The notes under the pieces were generated by a model that did no database searches, had not been told where the DNA came from, and was given only the letters and a program-made list of their open reading frames with translations. This document shows positions 27,277 through 34,523 of a stretch of 64,000 nucleotides of DNA, in pieces. This stretch comes from Micrococcales bacterium 31B (lineage in GTDB: Bacteria; Actinomycetota; Actinomycetes; Actinomycetales; Dermabacteraceae): contig JAFFTF010000001.1 of assembly GCA_022803075.1 (NCBI GenBank), positions 351,835 to 415,834 of the forward strand. The letters run 5' to 3'. Every line of letters begins with the position of its first letter. Positions within the stretch are counted from its first letter, which is position 1. The position numbers were made by a program, and so were the translations under genes.

Positions 27277-27909
27277 CTAGTTGGCCTGAGTCACCGCGCA
27301 TAGCCCGCCACCCGTGGCTATCCAGTCGATGGGCTCGTCGTGGTCGCCCACCGGCAACTCACGAAACACCTCGTGCGGATGAACCACCGCGATGCGCAGG
27401 CAGCGCGGGATCACCTGCAACACGCGATCGTAATACCCACCGCCCTGGCCCAAGCGCCGACCGCCCATGGTCGCGGCCAGGGCTGGGAGGAGGATGGCCG
27501 CGAGAGGCGGTAGGTCGCGCGTCCGGACGCCCTGACCCCCCGCTGCCGGGCCAAAACCCGGCCGGTCGGAGGCCCGCAGGTGATCGCCGGGTGAGTATTC
27601 AACCCAATCCAGCTCGGTGTCGTTGAGGTAGCGCGGCACGTAAATGGTGACCTCGGGTCGCTCCGCCAGCAGGGTCTCGAGGAGCGGCGAGACGTCGGGC
27701 TCGAGCGAGGTCGGCGCAAAGGCCGCGATGCACTGCGATGTGGACTCGGTCAGCAGGTCGTTCAGGAGAGGCAATAACACGCGCTGCAGCATGAGGGCCT
27801 GTGCCGCGCGGTTCGCGACCCCGTTCGCATTCTCGTAGGCCTCACGCCGCACCTCCCGAATCTTGCGGCGCAGCGAGGCCTTGGCCTGCCTCAGGTCACT
27901 CGCACTCAT
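27277..27909 (-). CDS. ygfA: 5-formyltetrahydrofolate cyclo-ligase
   Basis: ATP-dependent conversion of 5-formyl-THF to 5,10-methenyl-THF, a one-carbon salvage step. 210 residues. Basic N-terminal helix (LRQAKASLRRKIREVRRE), the PRY and DLPPLAAILLPALA segments, and the phosphate-binding GRRLGQGGGYYDRVL near residue 160. Gene order with fmdB is conserved. The start has both GAGG and a -10-like hexamer in front, so the mRNA may be leaderless. Confidence 0.92.
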   Translation of the reverse strand: MSASDLRQAKASLRRKIREVRREAYENANGVANRAAQALMLQRVLLPLLNDLLTESTSQCIAAFAPTSLEPDVSPLLETLLAERPEVTIYVPRYLNDTELDWVEYSPGDHLRASDRPGFGPAAGGQGVRTRDLPPLAAILLPALAATMGGRRLGQGGGYYDRVLQVIPRCLRIAVVHPHEVFRELPVGDHDEPIDWIATGGGLCAVTQAN

Positions 27910-27915
27910 ACCTCA

Positions 27916-27921
27916 ACTATG
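27916..27921 (-). promoter_or_regulatory. Possible -10 hexamer before ygfA
   Basis: CATAGT on the minus strand, 6 nt before the ATG at 27909. A GAGG lies in the gap, so this is less clear than the other leaderless cases. Confidence 0.3.
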
Positions 27922-28042
27922 ACGGAGCCGAACCGGCTATGACACAAGTTGTCCGAATCGCCGCAGCAGGCGAAGCCCGTGTCGCTGGGCGCCGGCCAGG
28001 CACCGCCAGGCGTGTAGCGCCCAAAACAGCCGGTACCATGCG

Positions 28043-28048
28043 TAACCT
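28043..28048 (+). promoter_or_regulatory. -10 hexamer of a leaderless galU transcript
   Basis: TAACCT lies exactly 6 nt before the galU ATG at 28055; no ribosome binding site is present. Confidence 0.4.
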
Positions 28049-28054
28049 GTACCC

Positions 28055-28963
28055 ATGAGCCAAACCCACGCCCCCACGAAAGCCGTGATTCCCGCCGCTG
28101 GCCTCGGTACGAGGTTCCTGCCCGCCACCAAGGCCATGCCGAAGGAGATGCTCGCGGTCATCGACACGCCGGCGATCGAGTTCGTCGTGCGTGAGGCGGC
28201 CGACGCCGGGCTCGATGACGTGCTGCTGATCACCAGCCGCACCAAAAAGTCCATTGAGGACCACTTCGATGCCGTGCCCGACCTGGAGGCGGCCCTCGCG
28301 GCCAAGGGCGACACGGCGAAGGTCGACCTCGTGCGCGCCTCCTCGAACATCGCAACGGTGCACTCGGTGCGCCAGCAAAACCCCGCGGGTCTTGGGCATG
28401 CTGTGCTCTGCGCGGCGCAGCACGTGGGCAACGAGCCTTTTGCCGTGTTGCTGGGAGATGACCTCATTGATGAGCGCGACAAACTGCTACGAGAAATGCT
28501 CGACGTGCAGGGCCAGTTTGGCGGCAGCGTCATCGCGCTCATGGAGGTGGACCCCGCACAGTCGCATCTCTATGGCTGCGCTGCCGTGACGCCGACCGAC
28601 CGCGACGGTGTCGTGCGGGTCAACGACCTGGTAGAGAAGCCCGCGCCCGGCACCGCTCCCAGCAATTACGCCGTCATTGGCCGCTATGTGCTCGACCCGG
28701 CGGTATTCGACGTGCTGCGCGAGACGCCTCCCGGCAAGGGCAACGAGATTCAGCTGACCGACGCATTGCTGACCCTGGCCAACCTGCCCGCCGAACAGGG
28801 CGGCACTGTATATGGCGTGGTGTTCACGGGGCGCCGCTACGACACCGGTGACAAGCTCGGATACCTGCAGGCGGTCGTGCAATTGGCGAGCGAGCGCGAA
28901 GACCTCGGGCCTGCTTTCACGGGTTGGCTGCGCGAGTTCAGCGCGGGACTGCCCCAGGCCTAA
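28055..28963 (+). CDS. galU: UTP-glucose-1-phosphate uridylyltransferase
   Basis: Makes UDP-glucose for cell-envelope sugars. 302 residues. Nucleotide-binding signature AVIPAAGLGTRFLPATKAMPKEML (about 10-33), GLGHAVLCA, LLGDDL (metal Asp), VEKP and GRRYDTGDKLGYL. Divergent from ygfA. In Mycobacterium and Corynebacterium the next gene is a gephyrin-like moeA/glp, then rimJ; here rimJ follows after 7 bp. Confidence 0.96.
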   Translation: MSQTHAPTKAVIPAAGLGTRFLPATKAMPKEMLAVIDTPAIEFVVREAADAGLDDVLLITSRTKKSIEDHFDAVPDLEAALAAKGDTAKVDLVRASSNIATVHSVRQQNPAGLGHAVLCAAQHVGNEPFAVLLGDDLIDERDKLLREMLDVQGQFGGSVIALMEVDPAQSHLYGCAAVTPTDRDGVVRVNDLVEKPAPGTAPSNYAVIGRYVLDPAVFDVLRETPPGKGNEIQLTDALLTLANLPAEQGGTVYGVVFTGRRYDTGDKLGYLQAVVQLASEREDLGPAFTGWLREFSAGLPQA

Positions 28964-28970
28964 GGTCGGC

Positions 28971-29576
28971 ATGCTTGCGCAATGGCCCGTCGTGCTCGAC
29001 GAGGGAGACGTGCGGCTCCGCCCGTTTCGTCGGCGTGACCGAGGCACGTGGGAGAGGTTGCGGGCACTCAACGCGGACTGGTTACGGCCCTGGGAGCCCA
29101 CGCCGCCGCATCCCAATGTGCTGCCAGATTCGTATCTCGGCAAGCTGCGAGCTTTAAATCGTCAGGCCCGCAGGGGTTCGACCTTCGCCTTCGCGGTGGA
29201 GTACCAGGGCAACCTGGTGGGCCAGGTGACCTTCGCGAACATCGTGTACGGCTCGGTGCAGGGTGCCGTCGTGGGGTACTGGGTGAGCCAGCACGTGGCG
29301 GGACGCGGCGTGATTCCCACGGCCGTGGCGATGGGTGTCGACTACTGCCTGTTGGAGTTGGGTCTGCATCGAATAGAGGCGAACATTCGGCCCGAGAACC
29401 TGCCCTCCCGGCGGGTGGTCGAGAAGTTGGGATTCCGGCCCGAGGGGGTGCGGGAGCGATTCTTGCATATCGACGGCGAGTGGCGGGATCATCTTTCGTT
29501 CGCGCTCACGCGCGAGGACGCACCCGGGGGAGTGCTGCAGCTGGTCCGCAAGCGGGAGCAGCGACACGTGCCCTAA
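28971..29576 (+). CDS. rimJ: GNAT acetyltransferase, RimJ type
   Basis: A 201-residue acetyltransferase of the RimJ/RimL group that acetylates protein N-termini. Segments: LRPFRRRDRGTWERL, WPWEP-like WLRPWEPTPP, GYWVSQHVAGRGVIPTAVA (acetyl-CoA loop), LHRIEANIRPENLPSRRVVEKLGF. AAGG upstream of ATG 28971. It matches the place of rimJ (Rv0995) after galU. The real substrate is not known. Confidence 0.85.
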   Translation: MLAQWPVVLDEGDVRLRPFRRRDRGTWERLRALNADWLRPWEPTPPHPNVLPDSYLGKLRALNRQARRGSTFAFAVEYQGNLVGQVTFANIVYGSVQGAVVGYWVSQHVAGRGVIPTAVAMGVDYCLLELGLHRIEANIRPENLPSRRVVEKLGFRPEGVRERFLHIDGEWRDHLSFALTREDAPGGVLQLVRKREQRHVP

Positions 29577-29602
29577 ATAAGTTGAGGGCCGGGATGTTCC
29601 CT

Positions 29603-29608
29603 TAGTCT
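29603..29608 (+). promoter_or_regulatory. -10 hexamer of a leaderless transcript
   Basis: TAGTCT lies exactly 6 nt before the GTG at 29615 and no ribosome binding site is visible. Confidence 0.4.
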
Positions 29609-29614
29609 GGTGAG

Positions 29615-30718
29615 GTGGAAGGCGCGTGGGCACTTTTGATTCCCAGTAGCAGCGTGATTGTGGTGCTGCTTGTGGTGGTCGTGCTCGGCGTTATGCTTGC
29701 GCGCATGGTGCGTCACGCACCATCCCCCGAGGAACGAGCAGCCGCAGAGGCGCGGCGGGCCGTTGCCGAGGCGGGCCGCGCATCACGTCGCAATGGAGAG
29801 GCCGAGGCACTGAATACGGTGAGCACAATGTCGAGTCACGAGGTGTCGGTGCTGGGCCCCCGCCGATCTCCCGCGAGCATCAAGGCAGCTGCACAGTCGC
29901 GTAATGCACGTCGGCTGCGCGCGACCTCGCTGATCGTCCTGCTGGTTATTACGGTAGGCCTGATTCCGTTCGCCGCGCTCCAGATGCTGCCGTGGGTGGC
30001 GCCGCTGGTGCCCGCGGCGGCGCTCGTCGGTCTCGTGGTGGCCCTGCGCAAGTCGGACGTGCGGCATCGAGTGCGTCTGCGTCAGGCGTATGAACTGCAA
30101 AAACTCGTGGTGGAGACGCAACGAGCGCACCGAGTGCGTGCCGAGCGCGAGACCCGCGAGGTGCTCGACCGAGCGGCCGCCGCTGCGGCCGCGGCCACCG
30201 GAAACGGCAGCCGAGCGAAGCACGCTAGACCACAACCGCACAGCCCGCGCGGAGCCGAACTGCTCGAACGGGCGGCAACGCACTCCGACGCGCTCGAATC
30301 CGATGCCAAGGTTGACCTCGCGAGCCTGGCGGATGCAGCGAGCGACCGTGGCGAGGCCGTCGACGCAACGGCTGCGCCTCGCACGGCGGGGTCGGCCCCC
30401 ACCCCTGGCGTTGGCGAGCCGGACGCGCGGTCGGTGGGTCTGGCAGCCCCGGCCCCCGTGGCAGTAGACCGGGCCTGGCTGGCACCGCTCCCCCCGTCGC
30501 GTTATGCGCAGCAAAAGCGGCCCGTAGGGTATGCCACAGTATTGGATGCGACGGAGACCGCCGCGATGCGCGTGCAGGAATCCGCCGATGCGGAAGCGGT
30601 GCAGGTTGCGGTAGCCCTTCCGCGACCGGCCGACGTGGGCGGGGCTGGCAACCCGGCCGCGCGCGCGTCCCTCGATGTCACGCAGTTGTTGCGGCAGCGG
30701 CGGGCCAACGCGTCGTAG
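29615..30718 (+). CDS. Membrane protein resembling GlpR/SepX (Rv0996 position)
   Basis: 367 residues: an N-terminal transmembrane helix (about 8-30), a basic stretch, two close helices (about 105-145), a charged coiled region and a long disordered Ala/Pro-rich C-terminal part. The topology and position after galU and rimJ match the actinobacterial protein called SepX in Streptomyces and GlpR in Corynebacterium, which take part in cell division; GlpR is the receptor of the gephyrin-like Glp. No direct motif proves this. A conserved-looking patch is RYAQQKRPVGYATVLDA near residue 290. Confidence 0.6.
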   Translation: MEGAWALLIPSSSVIVVLLVVVVLGVMLARMVRHAPSPEERAAAEARRAVAEAGRASRRNGEAEALNTVSTMSSHEVSVLGPRRSPASIKAAAQSRNARRLRATSLIVLLVITVGLIPFAALQMLPWVAPLVPAAALVGLVVALRKSDVRHRVRLRQAYELQKLVVETQRAHRVRAERETREVLDRAAAAAAAATGNGSRAKHARPQPHSPRGAELLERAATHSDALESDAKVDLASLADAASDRGEAVDATAAPRTAGSAPTPGVGEPDARSVGLAAPAPVAVDRAWLAPLPPSRYAQQKRPVGYATVLDATETAAMRVQESADAEAVQVAVALPRPADVGGAGNPAARASLDVTQLLRQRRANAS

Positions 30719-30761
30719 AAACCGCACGTCTCGCTGGCGCGCTGTCAACGATGTAGGCCGC

Positions 30762-31550
30762 TTACGGGGCCACCAGGGTGGTTTCGAAGTTGTACATGCT
30801 GGCGCGGTAGGCGAGGCGTCCGAACTCGATGAACTGGCCCGAATTGTCGTAGACGCGGCGTTCCATGGTCAGCACCGATGCCCCCGGCTCTTCGTGGAAC
30901 ATGGCGTTCTCGGCATCGGTCGCGGGGCGCGCGCCGATCTTCTGGTGGGCCACCTGGGGCTGGACGCCGATGGCGCGCATGCTCTCGTATAGGCCGTGTG
31001 CCTTGAGGTCTGCCTCGCTGGGGGCCAACTCGGCGGGTACGTAGTTGACCATGTAGGCGAGGGGTTCGTCGTCGGCGAAGCGCAGGCGGCGGAGCGTGAG
31101 AAAGTCCGCGCCCTCATCGACGCCGATGAGTTCGGCGAGCTCGGCGGTGAGCGGGCCAATCTCGTAGGAGAGCAGGTCGGTGCGGGGGTGCTGGCCGAGC
31201 GCGACGAGGTCGTCGTTGAGCGAGCTGAGTTGGAGCCCGCGGCTGACGGGTCGGCTGCGGTGCTCGACCACTTGAGTGCCGATGCCGCGACGGCGCACGA
31301 TGAGGCCCTTGTCGACGAGCGCTTTGATGGCCTGGCGGGTCGTCGGCCGCGAGAGGCCGAGGCGGCTCGTGAGCGAGGTTTCGTTTTCGAGGCGCGCGCC
31401 CGGCGCGAGGGTGCCGTCTAGGATCGCCCCTTCGATGACCTGCGCTAATTGGAAGTAAAGGGGGACCGGGCTGCTGCGGTCGAGCTTGATGGGCAGTTCG
31501 ATGGGACGCGCCTGCGCGTCACGCTCGAGTGCCTCGGTGGATGCTGACAT
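30762..31550 (-). CDS. iolR: GntR-family (HutC subfamily) regulator of the iol operon
   Basis: 262 residues. N-terminal winged helix (VPLYFQLAQVIEGAI, ENETSLTSRLGLSRPTTRQA) and C-terminal UTRA ligand domain (about 95-255). Divergent from iolC; the TGTCTAGACA palindrome between them suits this subfamily. ATG at 31550 follows AAAGGAG. By analogy with IolR of Corynebacterium it should repress inositol genes until an inositol intermediate appears; ligand not shown. Confidence 0.85.
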   Translation of the reverse strand: MSASTEALERDAQARPIELPIKLDRSSPVPLYFQLAQVIEGAILDGTLAPGARLENETSLTSRLGLSRPTTRQAIKALVDKGLIVRRRGIGTQVVEHRSRPVSRGLQLSSLNDDLVALGQHPRTDLLSYEIGPLTAELAELIGVDEGADFLTLRRLRFADDEPLAYMVNYVPAELAPSEADLKAHGLYESMRAIGVQPQVAHQKIGARPATDAENAMFHEEPGASVLTMERRVYDNSGQFIEFGRLAYRASMYNFETTLVAP

Positions 31551-31610
31551 GGATGCTCCTTTGCTCTCTGTCATCGTACATCTCACCACGGTTTTGACAT
31601 AAAGATCAAA

Positions 31611-31642
31611 TGTCTAGACAAAGTCCGGTTTGGTCGTATAGA
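31611..31642 (+). promoter_or_regulatory. iolC promoter overlapped by GntR operator
   Basis: TGTCTAGACA (31611-31620) is a perfect 10-bp palindrome. Its second half forms a -35, TAGACA (31615-31620), with TATAGA 16 nt further on (31637-31642). A second dyad, GACAT-N9-ATGTC, lies at 31596-31614. A bound IolR would cover the -35. Confidence 0.7.
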
Positions 31643-31722
31643 GTCGGTACACACAAGGACGTGAGTGCCCCGACAACAACTCCCGAAACGCGGGCACACA
31701 CCAAGCAGAAAGCGGTAGCGAC

Positions 31723-32715
31723 GTGTCACAAGCCCCAGAAATCATCGCCATCGGCCGTAGCGGTGTCGACATTTACCCGCTGCAGGTTGGCCGTGGCCTC
31801 GAAGACGTAGAAACGTTCGGCAAGTTCCTGGGCGGTTCGCCGTGCAACGTCACCGTCGCCGCAGCCCGCCTCGGGCGCAACGCGGCCCTGATCAGCGGCG
31901 TCGGCGCAGACCCGTTCGGCCGCTACGTGCGCCGCGAGCTCAGCCGTCTCGGAGTCTCAGACGCCATGCTCGTCGAAAATAACGAATACGCGACCCCGGT
32001 GACCTTCTGCGAGATCTTTCCGCCCGACGACTTCCCCCTGTATTTCTACCGCAAGCCGACGGTGCCGGACATGCAGATCCGCCCCGAGCACCTTGATCTC
32101 GAGGCCATCGCCGCCGCCGACCTGTTCTGGTACACCGTCACGGGACTGTCGGAAGAGCCCTCGCGGTCGGCGCACTTTGCCGCCCTTGAGGCCCGCGCCC
32201 GCAAGCACTTCACCGTCGCAGACCTCGACTACCGCCCCATGTTTTGGCAAGACCCGGCCGAGGCCCGCGCCCAGGTACAAAAGTCCCTGCAATATGCCAC
32301 GGTCGCTGTCGGCAACAAAGAAGAGTGCGAGGTTGCGGTGGGTGAAACCGACCCCGAGCGGGCCGCCGACGCACTGCTCGAGCTGGGCGTCCAGATCGCC
32401 ATTGTGAAGCAGGGCCCCAAAGGGGTGCTCGGCAAGACGCGCACCGAACGCGTCGAGGTGCCGCCGACGCCCGTTGACGTGGTCAACGGTCTCGGTGCCG
32501 GTGACTCCTTCGGCGGTTCCCTCGCCCACGGCCTGCTGGCCGGCTGGGACCTCAAGACCATCCTCGAACGCGCCAACGCTGCCGGCGCGATCGTCGCGGG
32601 CCGCCTCGAATGCTCGACCGCGATGCCCACCTCCGCAGAAATCGATGACCTCATCGCGGGCCGCAACACCGCGCGCGACAGCGACAAGAACCTCACCGCG
32701 GGAGCTTCAGCATGA
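31723..32715 (+). CDS. iolC: 5-dehydro-2-deoxygluconokinase
   Basis: Phosphorylates 2-deoxy-5-keto-gluconate in inositol breakdown. 330 residues, pfkB fold: GRSGVDIYPLQVG at the start, FLGGSPCNVTVAAARLG (sugar site), and the anion-hole motif GLGAGDSFGGSLAHGL (about 250-265). GTG start; a weak ribosome binding site. First gene of iolC - barrel - iolB - iolD - iolA, all on the plus strand. Its stop overlaps the next start (ATGA). Confidence 0.93.
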   Translation: MSQAPEIIAIGRSGVDIYPLQVGRGLEDVETFGKFLGGSPCNVTVAAARLGRNAALISGVGADPFGRYVRRELSRLGVSDAMLVENNEYATPVTFCEIFPPDDFPLYFYRKPTVPDMQIRPEHLDLEAIAAADLFWYTVTGLSEEPSRSAHFAALEARARKHFTVADLDYRPMFWQDPAEARAQVQKSLQYATVAVGNKEECEVAVGETDPERAADALLELGVQIAIVKQGPKGVLGKTRTERVEVPPTPVDVVNGLGAGDSFGGSLAHGLLAGWDLKTILERANAAGAIVAGRLECSTAMPTSAEIDDLIAGRNTARDSDKNLTAGASA

Positions 32716-33608
32716 ACTTCGTAAACACCTATGACGAGCTGATGGAGGTGCGGGCTACGCAGCCCGAGCGCATCACCGAACTGCTCGCCTCCCGCCGCCG
32801 CCGCCCCTTCGTCGGCGAGGACGGCAAGCTGATGCTTGTCGCGGCAGACCATCCCGCGCGCGGAGCCCTCGCGGTCGGCGCGAACCCCACCGCCATGGCC
32901 GACCGCTTCGACCTGCTCGATCGCATGCGCGCGGCGCTCGCTAACCCCGGCGTCGACGGTGTGCTCGCGACGAGCGAGATCCTCGAAGATCTGCTGCTGC
33001 TCGGCGCCTTGGAAGACAAGGTCGTGGTCGCCTCCATGAATCGCGGCGGGCTCGCCGGGTCGAGTTTCGAGCTTGACGACCGACTGACCGGTGCCGATGT
33101 GCGCGACGTCGTAGACTCGCGCTGGGACTCCCTGAAAATGCTCACGCGCATCGATCTCGCCGACGAGGGCACGGTAAAAACTCTCGAACTGTGCGCCCGG
33201 GTCGTGAACGAGTGCAACCGCGAGAAGGTGATTGCGATGGTCGAGCCGTTCATGTCGAGCCGCGTGGCCACCGAGGGTGGCTCCAAGGTCACCAACGATC
33301 TCAGCCTCGAGGCCGTGCAGAAGTCGATCGCCATCGCGTCGGGCCTCGCCGGTAGCAGCGCCTACACCTGGCTGAAATTGCCCGCTATCCCCAACATGGC
33401 CGAGGTCATGCGGGCCACGACGCTGCCCGCCCTGCTGCTCGGCGGAGATCCCGTCGGCGAAGACCCCGAGGTGACGCGCGAGCGCTGGAGTCAGGCACTC
33501 GCGATCCCCCAGGTGCGTGGCCTCGTGGTCGGCCGCACCCTCCTTTACCCCCACGACGATGACGTCCAGGCCGCTGTGGCCCACGCCGTCGCGCTGATCG
33601 GACGATAG
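32712..33608 (+). CDS. Cgl0159-like (beta/alpha)8 barrel protein of the iol operon
   Basis: A 298-residue TIM-barrel protein like Cgl0159 of Corynebacterium, which also follows iolC. Segments KLMLVAADHPARGAL, DGVLATSEILEDLL, SLKMLTRIDL and AYTWLKLPAIPNM have the look of a class I aldolase, with Lys candidates in SLKML and WLKLP. No iolJ is present in the window, so it may split 2-deoxy-5-keto-gluconate-6-phosphate to DHAP and malonate semialdehyde; inference from context. Overlaps iolC by 4 nt. Confidence 0.8.
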   Translation: MNFVNTYDELMEVRATQPERITELLASRRRRPFVGEDGKLMLVAADHPARGALAVGANPTAMADRFDLLDRMRAALANPGVDGVLATSEILEDLLLLGALEDKVVVASMNRGGLAGSSFELDDRLTGADVRDVVDSRWDSLKMLTRIDLADEGTVKTLELCARVVNECNREKVIAMVEPFMSSRVATEGGSKVTNDLSLEAVQKSIAIASGLAGSSAYTWLKLPAIPNMAEVMRATTLPALLLGGDPVGEDPEVTRERWSQALAIPQVRGLVVGRTLLYPHDDDVQAAVAHAVALIGR

Positions 33609-33615
33609 GACCCTC

Positions 33616-34506
33616 ATGGCTCATCTGGTAGTACGCGACGGAGACACCACCGCGGGCCCGTGGCACCTCGACATTACGCCGCAGGTCGCCGGGTGGACCC
33701 ACTCGACCCTGCGCATCCTGCACCTCGCGGCTGGCGAAACGGCCACGCTAGACACGGGCGAGAGCGAATTCATGGTGCTCGCCCTGGAAGGCTCCTGCCG
33801 CGCCACCTGCGGTGGCACCACCCATGAGATTCTCGGCCGCGAGAACGTCTTCGCCGGGCCGAGCGACTTCGTCTACGTGCCGCGGGACGCCTCGGTTGAG
33901 GTGACATCGGACGCCGGGGGGCGCTTTGCCTGCGTCGGCGCGTTGGCCCGTACCCAACGCGAGTTTCAGTATCGCCCGGCGTCCTTCGTTCCCCTAGAAC
34001 TGCGCGGCGCCGGGCAGTCGACCCGCCAGGTGCGCAATTTCGGCGCGGCCGGCACGTTCGACGACTGCGATTCGCTGATCGCCGTGGAGGTCATCACGCC
34101 CGGCGGCAATTGGTCGAGCTACCCCGCGCACAAGCATGACGAGGCTCGCTACGAGACCCTCCCCGACGGTTCGACCGTGTGCCGAGAGAGCGAACTCGAG
34201 GAGATCTACTACTACGAGATTGCCCCCGGTCCGCAGGGGCAGCCCGGCTTCGGTGTGCACTTCACCTCGAGTTCCGAGAAAGAAATCGACATCAAGGCCG
34301 AGGTGCGCAACGGCGACACCGTGCTCGTCCCACACGGTTGGCACGGACCCTGCGTCGCGGCTCCCGGCCACGACATGTATTACCTCAACGTCATGGCTGG
34401 CCCCGACGAAAACCGCTCGTGGTGCATCTCCGACCACCCCGACCAGGCATGGATTCGCTCCACCTGGGCGGGCCAACCCACCGATCCCCGCCTCAACACT
34501 CACTAG
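33616..34506 (+). CDS. iolB: 5-deoxy-glucuronate isomerase
   Basis: Converts 5-deoxy-glucuronate to 2-deoxy-5-keto-gluconate. 296 residues, double cupin. Metal-ligand segment YPAHKHDE (about 173-180) with EEIYYYEI after it, then LVPHGWHGPCVAAPGHDMYYLNVMAG. It starts 8 bp after the barrel gene. Confidence 0.95.
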   Translation: MAHLVVRDGDTTAGPWHLDITPQVAGWTHSTLRILHLAAGETATLDTGESEFMVLALEGSCRATCGGTTHEILGRENVFAGPSDFVYVPRDASVEVTSDAGGRFACVGALARTQREFQYRPASFVPLELRGAGQSTRQVRNFGAAGTFDDCDSLIAVEVITPGGNWSSYPAHKHDEARYETLPDGSTVCRESELEEIYYYEIAPGPQGQPGFGVHFTSSSEKEIDIKAEVRNGDTVLVPHGWHGPCVAAPGHDMYYLNVMAGPDENRSWCISDHPDQAWIRSTWAGQPTDPRLNTH

Positions 34507-34523
34507 GATTCAGGACACAAGAC

